Below, in pieces: positions 36,392-45,795 of a stretch of 64,000 nt of DNA (the first letter of the stretch is position 1; each line of letters begins with the position of its first letter). Origin of the DNA: CAYXTW01 sp964452645 (GTDB lineage: Bacteria > Zixibacteria > MSB-5A5 > GN15 > PGXB01); contig CAYVMO010000014.1 in assembly GCA_964452645.1 (NCBI GenBank), positions 14,736 through 78,735 of the forward strand, in the 5' to 3' direction. The notes under the pieces were generated by a model. That model had not been told where the DNA came from. It searched no databases and worked only from the letters and a program-made list of their open reading frames with translations. Made by a program: the position numbers and the translations under genes.

Positions 36392-37902
36392 CATACCGGC
36401 GCTGGTCCCTCCAGGTATAAAAAGCTTATCAAATGGGTTATATCAAAAATATTTACCACGCCGCTGTTATTGACATCGGCAATCTCCAATGGTTCGGGAG
36501 GCGGTCCATCGAGATATAAAAAGGAAATAATAAAAGTAACATCAAAAACATTGACGACACCATCGCCGTTGGCGTCGCCGCAATCCGGCGCCCCTGATGA
36601 TAAGTATCGATAAATATATATTCTTCCCAGATAATTTTCATAAGAAGATGCGCCCAGGATAAGCCGTGTCTCATCGCTGTCGTCGGCGTCTTTCCAGAAA
36701 CCGATGCTTTTGCCCATTTGCTCCAAACTGCTGCCGCCGTAAAAAAGCGTATCGGCCCAAAGATAATTCCCGCCGGATATTAACACCGCCCCGCCGGCAT
36801 CTTCGGCACCGTCATCGTTTCCCGGCATGCCGATTAAAATATCGTCATCGCCGTCAATATCGGGGTCTATTCCGGAAACCACCGCAAATCCCAGATAATC
36901 ATCGGCTGATCTATTGAGACTGTATTCATAGTCAACCGTATTATCCATTGCAGCGCCGCCAAAAAAGAGATACATTTTGCCGGTTTCATAATTGCCCACC
37001 GAATATCCATCACTGCCCATAATCAGATCATCATAATCATCACCATTTATATTGCCTGTTGACAGCGACCATCCGAATTTATCTCCGGCCTGCGCACCCG
37101 TAATTGTCAAATCATAAAGACTATCCGGCATACTTCCGCCGTTGAAGATATATATTCGACCCTGATTCAGATAATCATTATCAAAACTGTATGCTCCGAC
37201 TGCGATGTCCGCCGAACCGCTGTTATCATAATCGCCCGCGGTAAGTGCAAAACCGAACCGTTCACCATCGCCGTCACCGACTAAAATTCTATCGGCGCTA
37301 TTGTCCGCCGAAATTCCTCCATAATAGATATAGACCTTTCCGGCATCGGTAAAGCCTCCCCAGTCGGCCTTATAGGCGCCGACCGCAATATCATCGTAAG
37401 TGTCGTTGTTGAAATCTCCGACAGAAACAAGATCGATGCCGAAATAGTCTCCCGCCGCCTGACCATAGATAATCAAATCAGCGGTTGTATCCGGTACATC
37501 GGCGCCATAATATATAAAGACCGCCCCGGCATTCGGCGCCGGCGTATCATAGTAAGGTGCCCCGACCATTAAATCGGAAATGCCGTCGGCATTAAAATCA
37601 CCGGCCGATGAAACCGCTTTACCGAAAAACGAGCCGGCCGGTCCGATAATCTGTAGATCGGGTATGTAATCAAACGTACTTCCCCCGTAATAGATATAGA
37701 CTTTTCCCGATGATATTCCGCCCTCATCCGAAGACGGAGCCGAAATGACCAGATCGATGTAACCATCATTGTTAAAATCGATAGTACACATAGCACTGCC
37801 GAATTGCTCCCCCGCTACCATGCCGTCAACATACTGAACGAACTCATGCCCGAAAGCTGGCACAGACAACAACAATACAATTAAGTAAAATATATTTTTC
37901 AC
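36385..37902 (-). CDS. Secreted FG-GAP beta-propeller protein with C-terminal dockerin
   Basis: 505 residues. GTG start at 37902 with AGGAG upstream, signal peptide about 1-18. Seven integrin-alpha-type FG-GAP blades repeat the pattern FG-x-x-V, D-x-N-x-D-G-x-x-D-L-x-x-G-A-P and V-Y-I-Y-Y-G, each with a calcium-binding DxDxDG loop, forming a beta-propeller. The end is a dockerin-like pair (NVFDVTFIISFLYLDGP and NIFDITHLISFLYLEGP) closing with PVCP. This C-terminus is very like that of the S8 protease downstream. It probably binds a cohesin or matrix partner on the surface. It lies 107 bases upstream of the sigma gene in the same direction and may belong to the same transcription unit. Confidence 0.88.
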   Translation of the reverse strand: MKNIFYLIVLLLSVPAFGHEFVQYVDGMVAGEQFGSAMCTIDFNNDGYIDLVISAPSSDEGGISSGKVYIYYGGSTFDYIPDLQIIGPAGSFFGKAVSSAGDFNADGISDLMVGAPYYDTPAPNAGAVFIYYGADVPDTTADLIIYGQAAGDYFGIDLVSVGDFNNDTYDDIAVGAYKADWGGFTDAGKVYIYYGGISADNSADRILVGDGDGERFGFALTAGDYDNSGSADIAVGAYSFDNDYLNQGRIYIFNGGSMPDSLYDLTITGAQAGDKFGWSLSTGNINGDDYDDLIMGSDGYSVGNYETGKMYLFFGGAAMDNTVDYEYSLNRSADDYLGFAVVSGIDPDIDGDDDILIGMPGNDDGAEDAGGAVLISGGNYLWADTLFYGGSSLEQMGKSIGFWKDADDSDETRLILGASSYENYLGRIYIYRYLSSGAPDCGDANGDGVVNVFDVTFIISFLYLDGPPPEPLEIADVNNSGVVNIFDITHLISFLYLEGPAPVCP

Positions 37903-37994
37903 AGACTAATTCTCCTGCCACGCTGAGAATAGGCAAGCTGTTTACCTCCTCTCAAATCACCCTTTCCTCAGATCTGTTAAACTCGTAAAAATCA

Positions 37995-40900
37995 TCATTT
38001 CGCCAATATCATCTTCCCCGTTCTTTTGACATTCTCCGTATTCAGACGATAGAAATAAACACCGGAACCAAAACGACTGCCATCCCATTCATACTTCTGG
38101 TCGCCCTCCAGCACCTGGTTGTTGACCAGTGTTTCCACTTCCTGCCCGAGGATGTTGTAAATCTTCAGGCTGACTCTGGTTGCCGACGGAAGGTTGAACG
38201 ATATCGTTACTGCCGGATTAAAGGGATTGGGATAAATTTGCAATGCGTTAATATCACCGACTCGAGAGACCGTCGGCGATTTGCCGTTACAATATCCGAT
38301 TGTATTTTCAGCAATGCGCATCTGCGCTTCGGGACAGAACGTCAGCGAATCATTGGGTCTCAATAATCCCGTCGCCCGGACAGTATCGCCAACACCGAAG
38401 GAGTCATAATTATCCAGAAGATATGCCATATAGGCAAAACCGCTATCCGGATAAAGTTCCTCAAGAACAATACACTCGGTCCCCTGCACCAGCACGCCGC
38501 AGACGGAAATCGTATCGCTGATGAAACCACCACAGGAATCGATAATCGTGTTATGGATACATGGATAAATAATAGTATAACATTCACAACCCTCGGTGAT
38601 ATTCAGCCAGCCGTCCACATAAACGGAATCACCGACGGTAAACGAACCATAATTGGTTAGAAGTGCGCGCGGTATCGAGTCGATTCCCGTATAGAACAGG
38701 ATACATCCGGTGTCATCGACGAGCACGCCGCATCCGGCAAAATAAAATGAATCGGGAAGCTGGCTACCACATTCTCCGATAGTATTGTCAAAAATACATC
38801 CGGTCGCCCCGGGACATCCCGAAGTGCAATTGGGAAATAGTGTTCCATTTACATATACCGTATCACCGTTGCCATAGTCCCCGTAATTGCCGAGTTCATA
38901 AGGACCGATGGCCGCAAAGCGATAATACCACATCGTATCGGGCGTAATCGGATGGAAAAGGAGACAACTGTCAGCCATCCATAAAACGCCGCAGCCGCCG
39001 TATGGTTCGCCCTGGTTACCGCCGCAGGTAATAATGGTGTCATTATCAAGACAGATATACGGGCCGTAGGCGCATGGATGAGTACAATCGAAATTAAGCA
39101 CGCCCGAAACGTATACTTCATCACCCTCACGGAAGGAGCCGTAATCGGTCAGGACTGCCGGCGGGAAAGCGCCGTCGTACGGATAAAACCGAACACAGCC
39201 GGTATCATCCCAGAGCATCCCGCATCCCGAATAGTACGTTGTATCGGGTGGCAAGCTGTCACACGGGCCGATGCTGTTATTCGCTACAACGTGCGAAACA
39301 CCGACGCAGTCATTAAGTAAATAATTCTCAAGCCAGCCATCGACAAATACGGTGTCGCCGGTAACAAATGTCCCGTAATTTTCGAGTTTGTATCCGATGA
39401 CGGTATCGGGGAAATACTCCGGCCGGAACAATAAACACAACGGCCCCTGGTATAAATAACCGCACGATTGAAATGGCGTCCCCGGTTCGGAGCCGCATGT
39501 GGAAATCGTATCGACTTTCATGCAGCCGATACCCGGAGTATCACACACCGGTCCACAATCGAAGTAAACCATACCGGCGGCAAAAACGGTATCACCGGCA
39601 ACATAAGAGCCATAATTATCCAGTACCGTTGGAGGGATTGACTCCATGAAAGAGATAAACAGAAGGCACCCAAAATCTTCCCTGAGCAATCCGCATCCCT
39701 CGTAGGACACCGAGTCGGGAGGATTATTATTGCAAAGTCTGATACTATTATTGTAAAGACACCCGACCGAATCGCCACAGCTATTCTGGCATGAAGGTGC
39801 ATACTGGCCGGTTACGTAGACAGTATCACCCGCCGAGTAGCCTCCGTAATTGTCGAGTAAAATTCGCGTGTAGTAGTCATCCAGCGGCGCAAACAGCAGA
39901 CACTGCGGATAACCGAGTAAAATCCCGCAGGCTTCATACGGATACGTCGGTTCGGTCGTATCACAGAAAGTCATGTTATATACATTCAAACAGCCATAAT
40001 AAATACAACTGCTGTAGCTGTAGCAGTTCCAATCCATCCAGCCGTTGACAAAAACCGTATCACCATCGACATGGCCATAATTATCATACAATTTGAAACT
40101 CAGACTGTCGGAATAGAGAGGCGAAAAGAGAATACAATTACTATCAATAGTAATCACACCACATGCCGAGAAACTGTCAACCGGATTATCTGAACCACAG
40201 GTATCGATTATGTTATCCATAATACATCCGTAAAACGGCGTATCGCAAGAAATTTGACAATCAACTAAAACGGGCCCCGAAACAAAAACAGTATCCAAGT
40301 TACCGAATCCATCATAGTTTTCGATATGATATAACATTGATTGACTATCAGGCGAATTATCGAACGGCTGAAACATCATGCAATCGGAAGTTTCAATCAG
40401 AATCCCACAGCCCGAAATATAATCCGTAGGCGGGCCACCGCAGGAATCGATCTGATTGTTCACCACGCACCCATTTCCCTGCATGCAAATATTCATACAA
40501 TCGATAACCAGAAAACCGGAAACCATGACCGTATCGCCGACACCAAACGGTCCATAATTATCGAGTACCAAAAGTGAGCCTGTATCGGCCAGAGGTGCGA
40601 ACAACACGCATTCGACCCCCTGCATCAAAACGCCGCAGGCGCTGTATGGAGTCGGCGGCCAGTCGGTACATGGTTCGATGCTGTTTTCAACGACGGTTCC
40701 GACCGCCTGCGGGCAGGTCGGATTGCTCTGCATTATCAAGGTCCCGGAGACATAAACGGAATCTCCCGGCTGAAATACGCCGTAATTTTCAAGCGTCAGT
40801 ATCATCTGCCATAAACTGTCGGCCGGATTGTACGGCCAGCTGTTGCCGATCGTCGGAATGAATAATATACAATCTTGCGCCGCCGCCAGAACCCCGCAGC

Positions 40901-41696
40901 TTTCAAATGTCATTGCCGGTGCACCGGCCCTTTCGATCGTATTATCATTGATACAGCCAACCGCTTCGGGACATTCGGTCGCGCACCCCCATTGCAAATA
41001 GCCGGTCACATAAACCGTATCGCCGACTCCGAATTCTCCGTAATTTTCAAGAACATAGCCGTGCGAGGCATCGCCGGCCGGGGCGAATAAGATACATCCG
41101 GTTCCCTGAAACAAAACGCCGTAGGCTTCCATCAGGATACCATTGGTTCCCAGGCCGACAATCGCCATCGAGCTGCAATCGGCGTCTTGGGCGGCGCCCG
41201 AGAAAGCCGTCGCACAGACGGTAATCTCACCTTCTACCTCAGGAATTGGAAAGACGTACTTACGGACAACCGTCTCTCCGGCTCCCAGTGGAATCGGAAT
41301 AGCCGGAACGTAAAAAGTGGTATCGACCAAATATGAGATTTGAATCGATAACGAAATAATCACCTGAATCTCGGCCGCTTTGGCGCCGCAATTAGTCAAT
41401 TCGATAAATCCTTCGGCCATACCGGAGTCAGGTTCGCCCGTCCAGATGACGGTATCGGGCAGTTCAACGTCGATTTCGACACAACCGCTGTCGGTCGATC
41501 CGGCTGTGCTGGCAGGAACACCGGTGCCGGATGAGCCGCTTGGGCTCAACTCATTGCCCCAATTGTTAACAGCGTTGATAATTTCCTGTTTAACCTGATA
41601 AATATTTTTTAAATTGCCTTCCTCTCTGGCGGATAACGGAATGATGATAAGAAAACTTATCATCAACATCAGTGTGATAATAATCCTTTTGTTCAT
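37995..41696 (-). CDS. Secreted protein made of 12 cysteine-containing repeats with Por/T9SS-type sorting domain
   Basis: 1,233 residues. ATG 41696 has AAGGGAG upstream. Signal peptide about 1-24, a non-repeat beta domain (about 60-190), then 12 tandem repeats of roughly 65-85 residues, each with CG-[VIL]-L, C-[IVLM]-[LMR]-F, [LY]-[DET]-[ND]-Y-[GD], G-D-[TS]-V-[YFM]-V-[SNTD]-G and a later C...GC...N-x-I, ending in a sorting domain from LQIYPNPFNP to KMILAK. Cysteines are regular, suggesting one or two disulfides per repeat. The GDxVxVxG strand recalls OB-fold or DUF5666-like beta-barrels, but I do not recognise the repeat as a named family. The same unit occurs four times in the S8 protease 5.7 kb away. 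Confidence 0.82.
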   Translation of the reverse strand: MNKRIIITLMLMISFLIIIPLSAREEGNLKNIYQVKQEIINAVNNWGNELSPSGSSGTGVPASTAGSTDSGCVEIDVELPDTVIWTGEPDSGMAEGFIELTNCGAKAAEIQVIISLSIQISYLVDTTFYVPAIPIPLGAGETVVRKYVFPIPEVEGEITVCATAFSGAAQDADCSSMAIVGLGTNGILMEAYGVLFQGTGCILFAPAGDASHGYVLENYGEFGVGDTVYVTGYLQWGCATECPEAVGCINDNTIERAGAPAMTFESCGVLAAAQDCILFIPTIGNSWPYNPADSLWQMILTLENYGVFQPGDSVYVSGTLIMQSNPTCPQAVGTVVENSIEPCTDWPPTPYSACGVLMQGVECVLFAPLADTGSLLVLDNYGPFGVGDTVMVSGFLVIDCMNICMQGNGCVVNNQIDSCGGPPTDYISGCGILIETSDCMMFQPFDNSPDSQSMLYHIENYDGFGNLDTVFVSGPVLVDCQISCDTPFYGCIMDNIIDTCGSDNPVDSFSACGVITIDSNCILFSPLYSDSLSFKLYDNYGHVDGDTVFVNGWMDWNCYSYSSCIYYGCLNVYNMTFCDTTEPTYPYEACGILLGYPQCLLFAPLDDYYTRILLDNYGGYSAGDTVYVTGQYAPSCQNSCGDSVGCLYNNSIRLCNNNPPDSVSYEGCGLLREDFGCLLFISFMESIPPTVLDNYGSYVAGDTVFAAGMVYFDCGPVCDTPGIGCMKVDTISTCGSEPGTPFQSCGYLYQGPLCLLFRPEYFPDTVIGYKLENYGTFVTGDTVFVDGWLENYLLNDCVGVSHVVANNSIGPCDSLPPDTTYYSGCGMLWDDTGCVRFYPYDGAFPPAVLTDYGSFREGDEVYVSGVLNFDCTHPCAYGPYICLDNDTIITCGGNQGEPYGGCGVLWMADSCLLFHPITPDTMWYYRFAAIGPYELGNYGDYGNGDTVYVNGTLFPNCTSGCPGATGCIFDNTIGECGSQLPDSFYFAGCGVLVDDTGCILFYTGIDSIPRALLTNYGSFTVGDSVYVDGWLNITEGCECYTIIYPCIHNTIIDSCGGFISDTISVCGVLVQGTECIVLEELYPDSGFAYMAYLLDNYDSFGVGDTVRATGLLRPNDSLTFCPEAQMRIAENTIGYCNGKSPTVSRVGDINALQIYPNPFNPAVTISFNLPSATRVSLKIYNILGQEVETLVNNQVLEGDQKYEWDGSRFGSGVYFYRLNTENVKRTGKMILAK

Positions 41697-41865
41697 GATA
41701 ACTCCCTTTCTTGTGTTTTTCCTCATCGCCGGATCTCTTAAAAAGATCCAACTAAATAAGATAATATCACTTCTCTAATTAATAAAGACGTTTAGCAGTA
41801 TGTTTTTAATACGGAACCAGGCTTTTAATTCGACTAATTTTGTCGCATTTCACAATAGACGAATT

Positions 41866-41896
41866 AAAAAAGGAGCAGATCTCAGAGACCTGCCCC
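41866..41896 (-). terminator. Rho-independent terminator after the TSP3-repeat gene
   Basis: Read on the minus strand, a 10-bp stem with two G-U pairs (starting GGGGCAGGTC) and a short loop is followed by six T. It lies 22 bases past the stop of the 41918-45178 gene and separates it from the repeat-protein gene. Confidence 0.85.
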
Positions 41897-41917
41897 TTAG
41901 ATGAAGCGAGGGAGGAG

Positions 41918-44900
41918 CTATTTAATCAATAGCATTTTTCTTGTTTCGGTAAGATTACCCGCCGTTACGGTGTAAAAATATACTCCTGAAGAAACCGGAT
42001 TATTATTGTTATCGGTACCATCCCAATCCACACTATAGTATCCGGCTGTCTGAGGCTCACTTACGAGGACCTTAATCGGCTGACCCAGCATATTATGAAC
42101 AACAATTTGCACCTGACCGGAGATATTCAGACTATAGGCAATCCTCGTCCGGGGGTTAAACGGATTAGGATAATTTTGTTCGACCTTAAAGCCGGTCGGC
42201 AACGTAATGTCACTATTTTCCTCCGCATCGAGCGAACTCAGGAAATTAATATTTGGCGTTGAGGGATCTATCAATCCCGACGGCACCGGTTCGCCTTCAT
42301 TTATCAGACTGTCTATTAAATAAGCCGTTTCATCGTTGGCATTGTCACTATCTGTTATAAGCTGTTCGCTGAATACAACCGCCTGCGAGACAGTTATATC
42401 AGCATCGCCGGATCCGGTCAGGATTTTACCCGAGCCGCCGTTAAAGACGCTTGCCCAGGGTGGTATTCGTCCCGAGACCAGATTTAAAAGAAGCACGGCA
42501 AAATTGGCGCGAGCCCGAGCAAGGAAATTCCATCTCGGCCTTGGTCGGAGGACTTCCAGAAGGTCTTGCAATCGCTGATCGCAATCTTTATCAGCATTAA
42601 CGGCAAATCCATAAATGGGATATTCGGAATTAGAATTGAAATAGATTCTAATTCTTTCCAGATAATCGCACATCGCTTCATATGATTCATGAGCGTGACC
42701 ATGTCCGTAAAGATGGCATCTGACCTGATGTTTCCAGTATCCCGGACCGCGCCATTTCCCCTTGGCATTCGTTTCCGTAAGATAAAAATTAATCTCAACC
42801 GCCTCGCCGTCAACCAACGCCTTTTCGTGCGTCTCATTGGCAGTATAACCAAATGGAGGCCAGATACATAGGTAATACGTACCGTCGGACAGGTCTTCAA
42901 ACCAATATTTACCTTTCTCATTAGTCTGTCCACTGCCTATTTGATGTTCCTGCGAATTGAACAGATCGATAACAACATCTTCAACTCCGCCTTTACGATC
43001 CTGAACAGAACCGAATATAGTACCACTCGATTCGGAGCAGGCATCACCCACACCATCGCCGTCGCTATCAACCTGATCGGCATTAGCTATCTCTGGACAA
43101 TTATCGCATTTATCACCGACCCCGTCCCGATCAATGTCAGCCTGCCCAGGATTATCCACATCCTTGCAATTATCGCAGGCATCACCGACTCCATCATTAT
43201 CGCCATCGGCCTGATCCTTGTTAGCTATCTCGGAACAATTATCACATACATCACCTATTTCATCATTATCAGTGTCGCTTTGATTCGAATTGGCCATTTC
43301 GACACAGTTATCACAGAAATCGCCGACACCATCACCATCAGTATCGCCCTGGTTCTGATTGGCAATCACTGGACAATTATCGCAAACGTCCCCGATTCCA
43401 TCACCATCGGCGTCAGCCTGATCTGAATTGGCCGTTTCGATGCAGTTATCACAGACATCGCCGACGCCATCGGCATCAGTATCGCCCTGATCCTGATTGG
43501 CAGTTACGGGGCAATTATCGCAAACGTCGCCAATGCCGTCCCCGTCGGCGTCCGCCTGATCTGAATTGGCCGCCTCGATACAGTTATCACAGACATCGCC
43601 GACACCATCACCATCAGTATCGCCCTGGTTCTGATTGGCAATCACTGGACAATTATCGCAAACGTCCCCGATTCCATCACCATCGGCGTCAGCCTGATCT
43701 GAATTGGCCGTTTCGATGCAGTTATCACAGACATCGCCGACGCCATCGGCATCAGTATCGCCCTGATCCTGATTGGCAGTTACGGGGCAATTATCGCAAA
43801 CGTCGCCAATGCCGTCCCCGTCGGCGTCCGCCTGATCTGAATTGGCCGCCTCGATACAGTTATCACAGACATCGCCGACACCGTCACCATCGGCATCGCC
43901 CTGATCCTGATTGGCAATCACAGGACAATTATCGCAAACGTCGCCAATACCATCTCCATCGGAGTCAGCCTGATCTGAATTGGCCGCCTCGATACAGTTA
44001 TCACAGACATTGCCGACACCATCACCATCGGTATCGCCCTGATCCTGATTGGCAATATCCGGACAGTTATCATCGTCATCGCATATACCATCGTTATCAA
44101 AATCATCGCAATCGGGCTCCATACAGCCGGGACCATATGCCCCGATCGGACTTCCGTTGTTAAAAGGATACGTTGCCAGATATGAACCTTCCCGGAGATG
44201 GAAATCTCCATTTTCGGTATTGCAGAATTCGGGATCGACATTGCAATTCCCTGACCCCGGACCGGTCCATCCGCCATAGACATCGCTGTACGAAATTATT
44301 GCGCTGGCCGGAGGAGCCCCGGAGACCTCATAGCCCGAGACAGCTGCCGAATCCTGCCACAGGATTGATTTCTCCACTATCAATGGCAGAAAGCCGGTAA
44401 AGATCGCCCCGCCGCGGCCTGCCGATTTATTTTGATAAAAGGTGCAGTACTTTACCATGAGGGGCGCGCCGAATAATGATATATTGGCAATACCCCCGCC
44501 ATCCTGATATGATTCGTTATAGGCAAAAAGATTATACGCAATATCGGGCGATGAATTGTTATCGATCGCAATCGCCCCGCCTTTTTGGGCAATATTGCTT
44601 GAAAAAACATTCCCGCTGATAGCCGGATTACTACCGGCACAATAAATCGCACCACCCGATGCTGAATTATTATTATAAAAGCGATTGCTTTGAATTATCG
44701 CCGCCGACCCGTTGATACACTGAATGGCCCCGCCGCTGCCGGACTGTGTACACGAATATATCTCGCAATTTTCTATGGTCGGTGAAGCACCGTTGACGAA
44801 AATTCCCGGCGCATCGGTCGTATTTCTGATGGTAAAACCATTCAGAACCGATGACGAATTTTCACCCGAAGAAAACTGTACCACCGGATCACCCGGAAAA

Positions 44901-45178
44901 TTCGGCTCAATAAAAGTCTGCTCGGCGCCATCGATGGATTTTACCGTAATCCCCTTGCCGAGGAAATTGATATTTCCGGAAAACTGTCCCTGATGCACCA
45001 TTACCGTATCGCCGTATGAGGCGACATCGATAGCATATTGAATGGTCGCAAAGGGGCTGCCTGCAGAGCCGCCACCGCCCTGATTGCTGCCCGAGACAGC
45101 CACATGCCAGGTTGCGGCCAACGTCGACATTGTCGTCAGAAAAAAACTGATAAGCAAAAGAAAGGATAAACGTCTCAT
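41918..45178 (-). CDS. Secreted beta-helix / thrombospondin type-3 repeat protein with Por/T9SS-type sorting domain
   Basis: 1,086 residues. ATG 45178 has AAAGGAGG upstream. Signal peptide about 1-21; DUF1565-like beta-helix (about 22-345); then about fourteen thrombospondin type-3 units of 23 residues or fewer (pattern DxDGDGxGDxCDNC) that bind calcium; a prealbumin-like beta domain (GTIFGSVQDRKGGVEDVVI); a His-rich region (RCHLYGHGHAHESYEAM); and a final sorting domain from VEQNYPNPFNPRT to KMLLIK. It is probably a calcium-stiffened surface or matrix protein. Part of the calcium region is a perfect 276-bp DNA duplication. Confidence 0.88.
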   Translation of the reverse strand: MRRLSFLLLISFFLTTMSTLAATWHVAVSGSNQGGGGSAGSPFATIQYAIDVASYGDTVMVHQGQFSGNINFLGKGITVKSIDGAEQTFIEPNFPGDPVVQFSSGENSSSVLNGFTIRNTTDAPGIFVNGASPTIENCEIYSCTQSGSGGAIQCINGSAAIIQSNRFYNNNSASGGAIYCAGSNPAISGNVFSSNIAQKGGAIAIDNNSSPDIAYNLFAYNESYQDGGGIANISLFGAPLMVKYCTFYQNKSAGRGGAIFTGFLPLIVEKSILWQDSAAVSGYEVSGAPPASAIISYSDVYGGWTGPGSGNCNVDPEFCNTENGDFHLREGSYLATYPFNNGSPIGAYGPGCMEPDCDDFDNDGICDDDDNCPDIANQDQGDTDGDGVGNVCDNCIEAANSDQADSDGDGIGDVCDNCPVIANQDQGDADGDGVGDVCDNCIEAANSDQADADGDGIGDVCDNCPVTANQDQGDTDADGVGDVCDNCIETANSDQADADGDGIGDVCDNCPVIANQNQGDTDGDGVGDVCDNCIEAANSDQADADGDGIGDVCDNCPVTANQDQGDTDADGVGDVCDNCIETANSDQADADGDGIGDVCDNCPVIANQNQGDTDGDGVGDFCDNCVEMANSNQSDTDNDEIGDVCDNCSEIANKDQADGDNDGVGDACDNCKDVDNPGQADIDRDGVGDKCDNCPEIANADQVDSDGDGVGDACSESSGTIFGSVQDRKGGVEDVVIDLFNSQEHQIGSGQTNEKGKYWFEDLSDGTYYLCIWPPFGYTANETHEKALVDGEAVEINFYLTETNAKGKWRGPGYWKHQVRCHLYGHGHAHESYEAMCDYLERIRIYFNSNSEYPIYGFAVNADKDCDQRLQDLLEVLRPRPRWNFLARARANFAVLLLNLVSGRIPPWASVFNGGSGKILTGSGDADITVSQAVVFSEQLITDSDNANDETAYLIDSLINEGEPVPSGLIDPSTPNINFLSSLDAEENSDITLPTGFKVEQNYPNPFNPRTRIAYSLNISGQVQIVVHNMLGQPIKVLVSEPQTAGYYSVDWDGTDNNNNPVSSGVYFYTVTAGNLTETRKMLLIK
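43319..43882. repeat. 276-bp exact tandem duplication inside the TSP3 region
   Basis: Copy 1 (43319-43594) and copy 2 (43595-43870), plus 12 more bases, match as far as I could read, including third codon positions. 276 bases is 92 residues, four calcium units of 23. Adjacent units outside this block differ at synonymous sites, so the duplication is recent. Confidence 0.85.
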
Positions 45179-45540
45179 GATTCCTCCTTTCACTAAATTC
45201 GAAATAATGATAATTGATACTTCCATATAATCTTATCCTTATTCATGCGGCAAAAAGCCGCCGGAAAACTGCTAATCCGGGCAATTACAATTCAATGTTT
45301 ATGCCGAAAAAGGCTTAATCGAACGATTCTTTATGCTTTTTGTATGTCGTTGAAATTAAATGAAATAGACGAAAAAATATTGCTCGCCCCTCAAATAATA
45401 TAGGTATTCGGAAGATTTTGCCGATTTTTTAATTTGAAAATTGTTCAATAGCTGCAATTAGTACGATTTTTATACAGCTTTTTATTTTCCACTATTTGGC
45501 TATCCATATTATTACAGGAGCAAATTATGCCTGACGGGAT
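45179..45540. other. Intergenic region upstream of the TSP3-repeat gene
   Basis: A+T-rich, 362 bases. It should hold the promoter of the 41918-45178 gene. A 5-bp hairpin GCGGC/GCCGC lies near 45247. A tiny plus-strand frame of five codons (45527-45544) with a good ribosome site overlaps the end of the next gene; I do not call it. Confidence 0.4.
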
Positions 45541-45789
45541 TTAATTATTCTCGTGCACGAACTTCGCTATGGCGCTGTCGATGGGAATAGAATAGACCTG
45601 GTCGGCCGTATCAATTAGTTTATAATGAGACAATTCATCGGTTTCATGCTTTTTTATTTCTTTCAGATAGTCGGAATCGTACAGATAAGGGTGGGTGTAA
45701 ACCGCCGCCGTCTCGCCTCCGGAAAACACGGCAATAATAATTATCAGAACAACGGCTAATATTACCACCAATACGAATAATTTCTTCAT
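45541..45789 (-). CDS. Small membrane protein at the end of the ACIII operon
   Basis: 82 residues with one N-terminal membrane helix (about 4-24) and a short periplasmic domain ending in QVYSIPIDSAIAKFV. Small single-helix proteins with a similar IPIDxA tail occur beside ACIII and haem-copper oxidase genes in other phyla, from memory. It lies 6 bases after actF, so it is cotranscribed. It may be an accessory subunit comparable to ActG, but homology to ActG is not shown. Confidence 0.65.
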   Translation of the reverse strand: MKKLFVLVVILAVVLIIIIAVFSGGETAAVYTHPYLYDSDYLKEIKKHETDELSHYKLIDTADQVYSIPIDSAIAKFVHENN

Positions 45790-45795
45790 CGACTT

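Noticed and set aside
42941..43426. 161-codon plus-strand frame that reads like an isoleucine-rich membrane protein
   Set aside because: It is the antisense of the TSP3 repeats (GAT/GAC-rich codons read backwards as ATC/GTC), inside a well-supported gene.
43140..44060. Regularly spaced repeats that could be mistaken for a CRISPR array
   Set aside because: Period is about 69 bases or a multiple, in frame with TSP3 units of a protein gene; no spacer-like unique segments and no cas genes.
45527..45544. Five-codon plus-strand frame (ATG to TAA) with a good ribosome site
   Set aside because: Too short to support and overlaps the stop of the small ACIII gene; could be the remnant of a lost gene start, but nothing else supports that.
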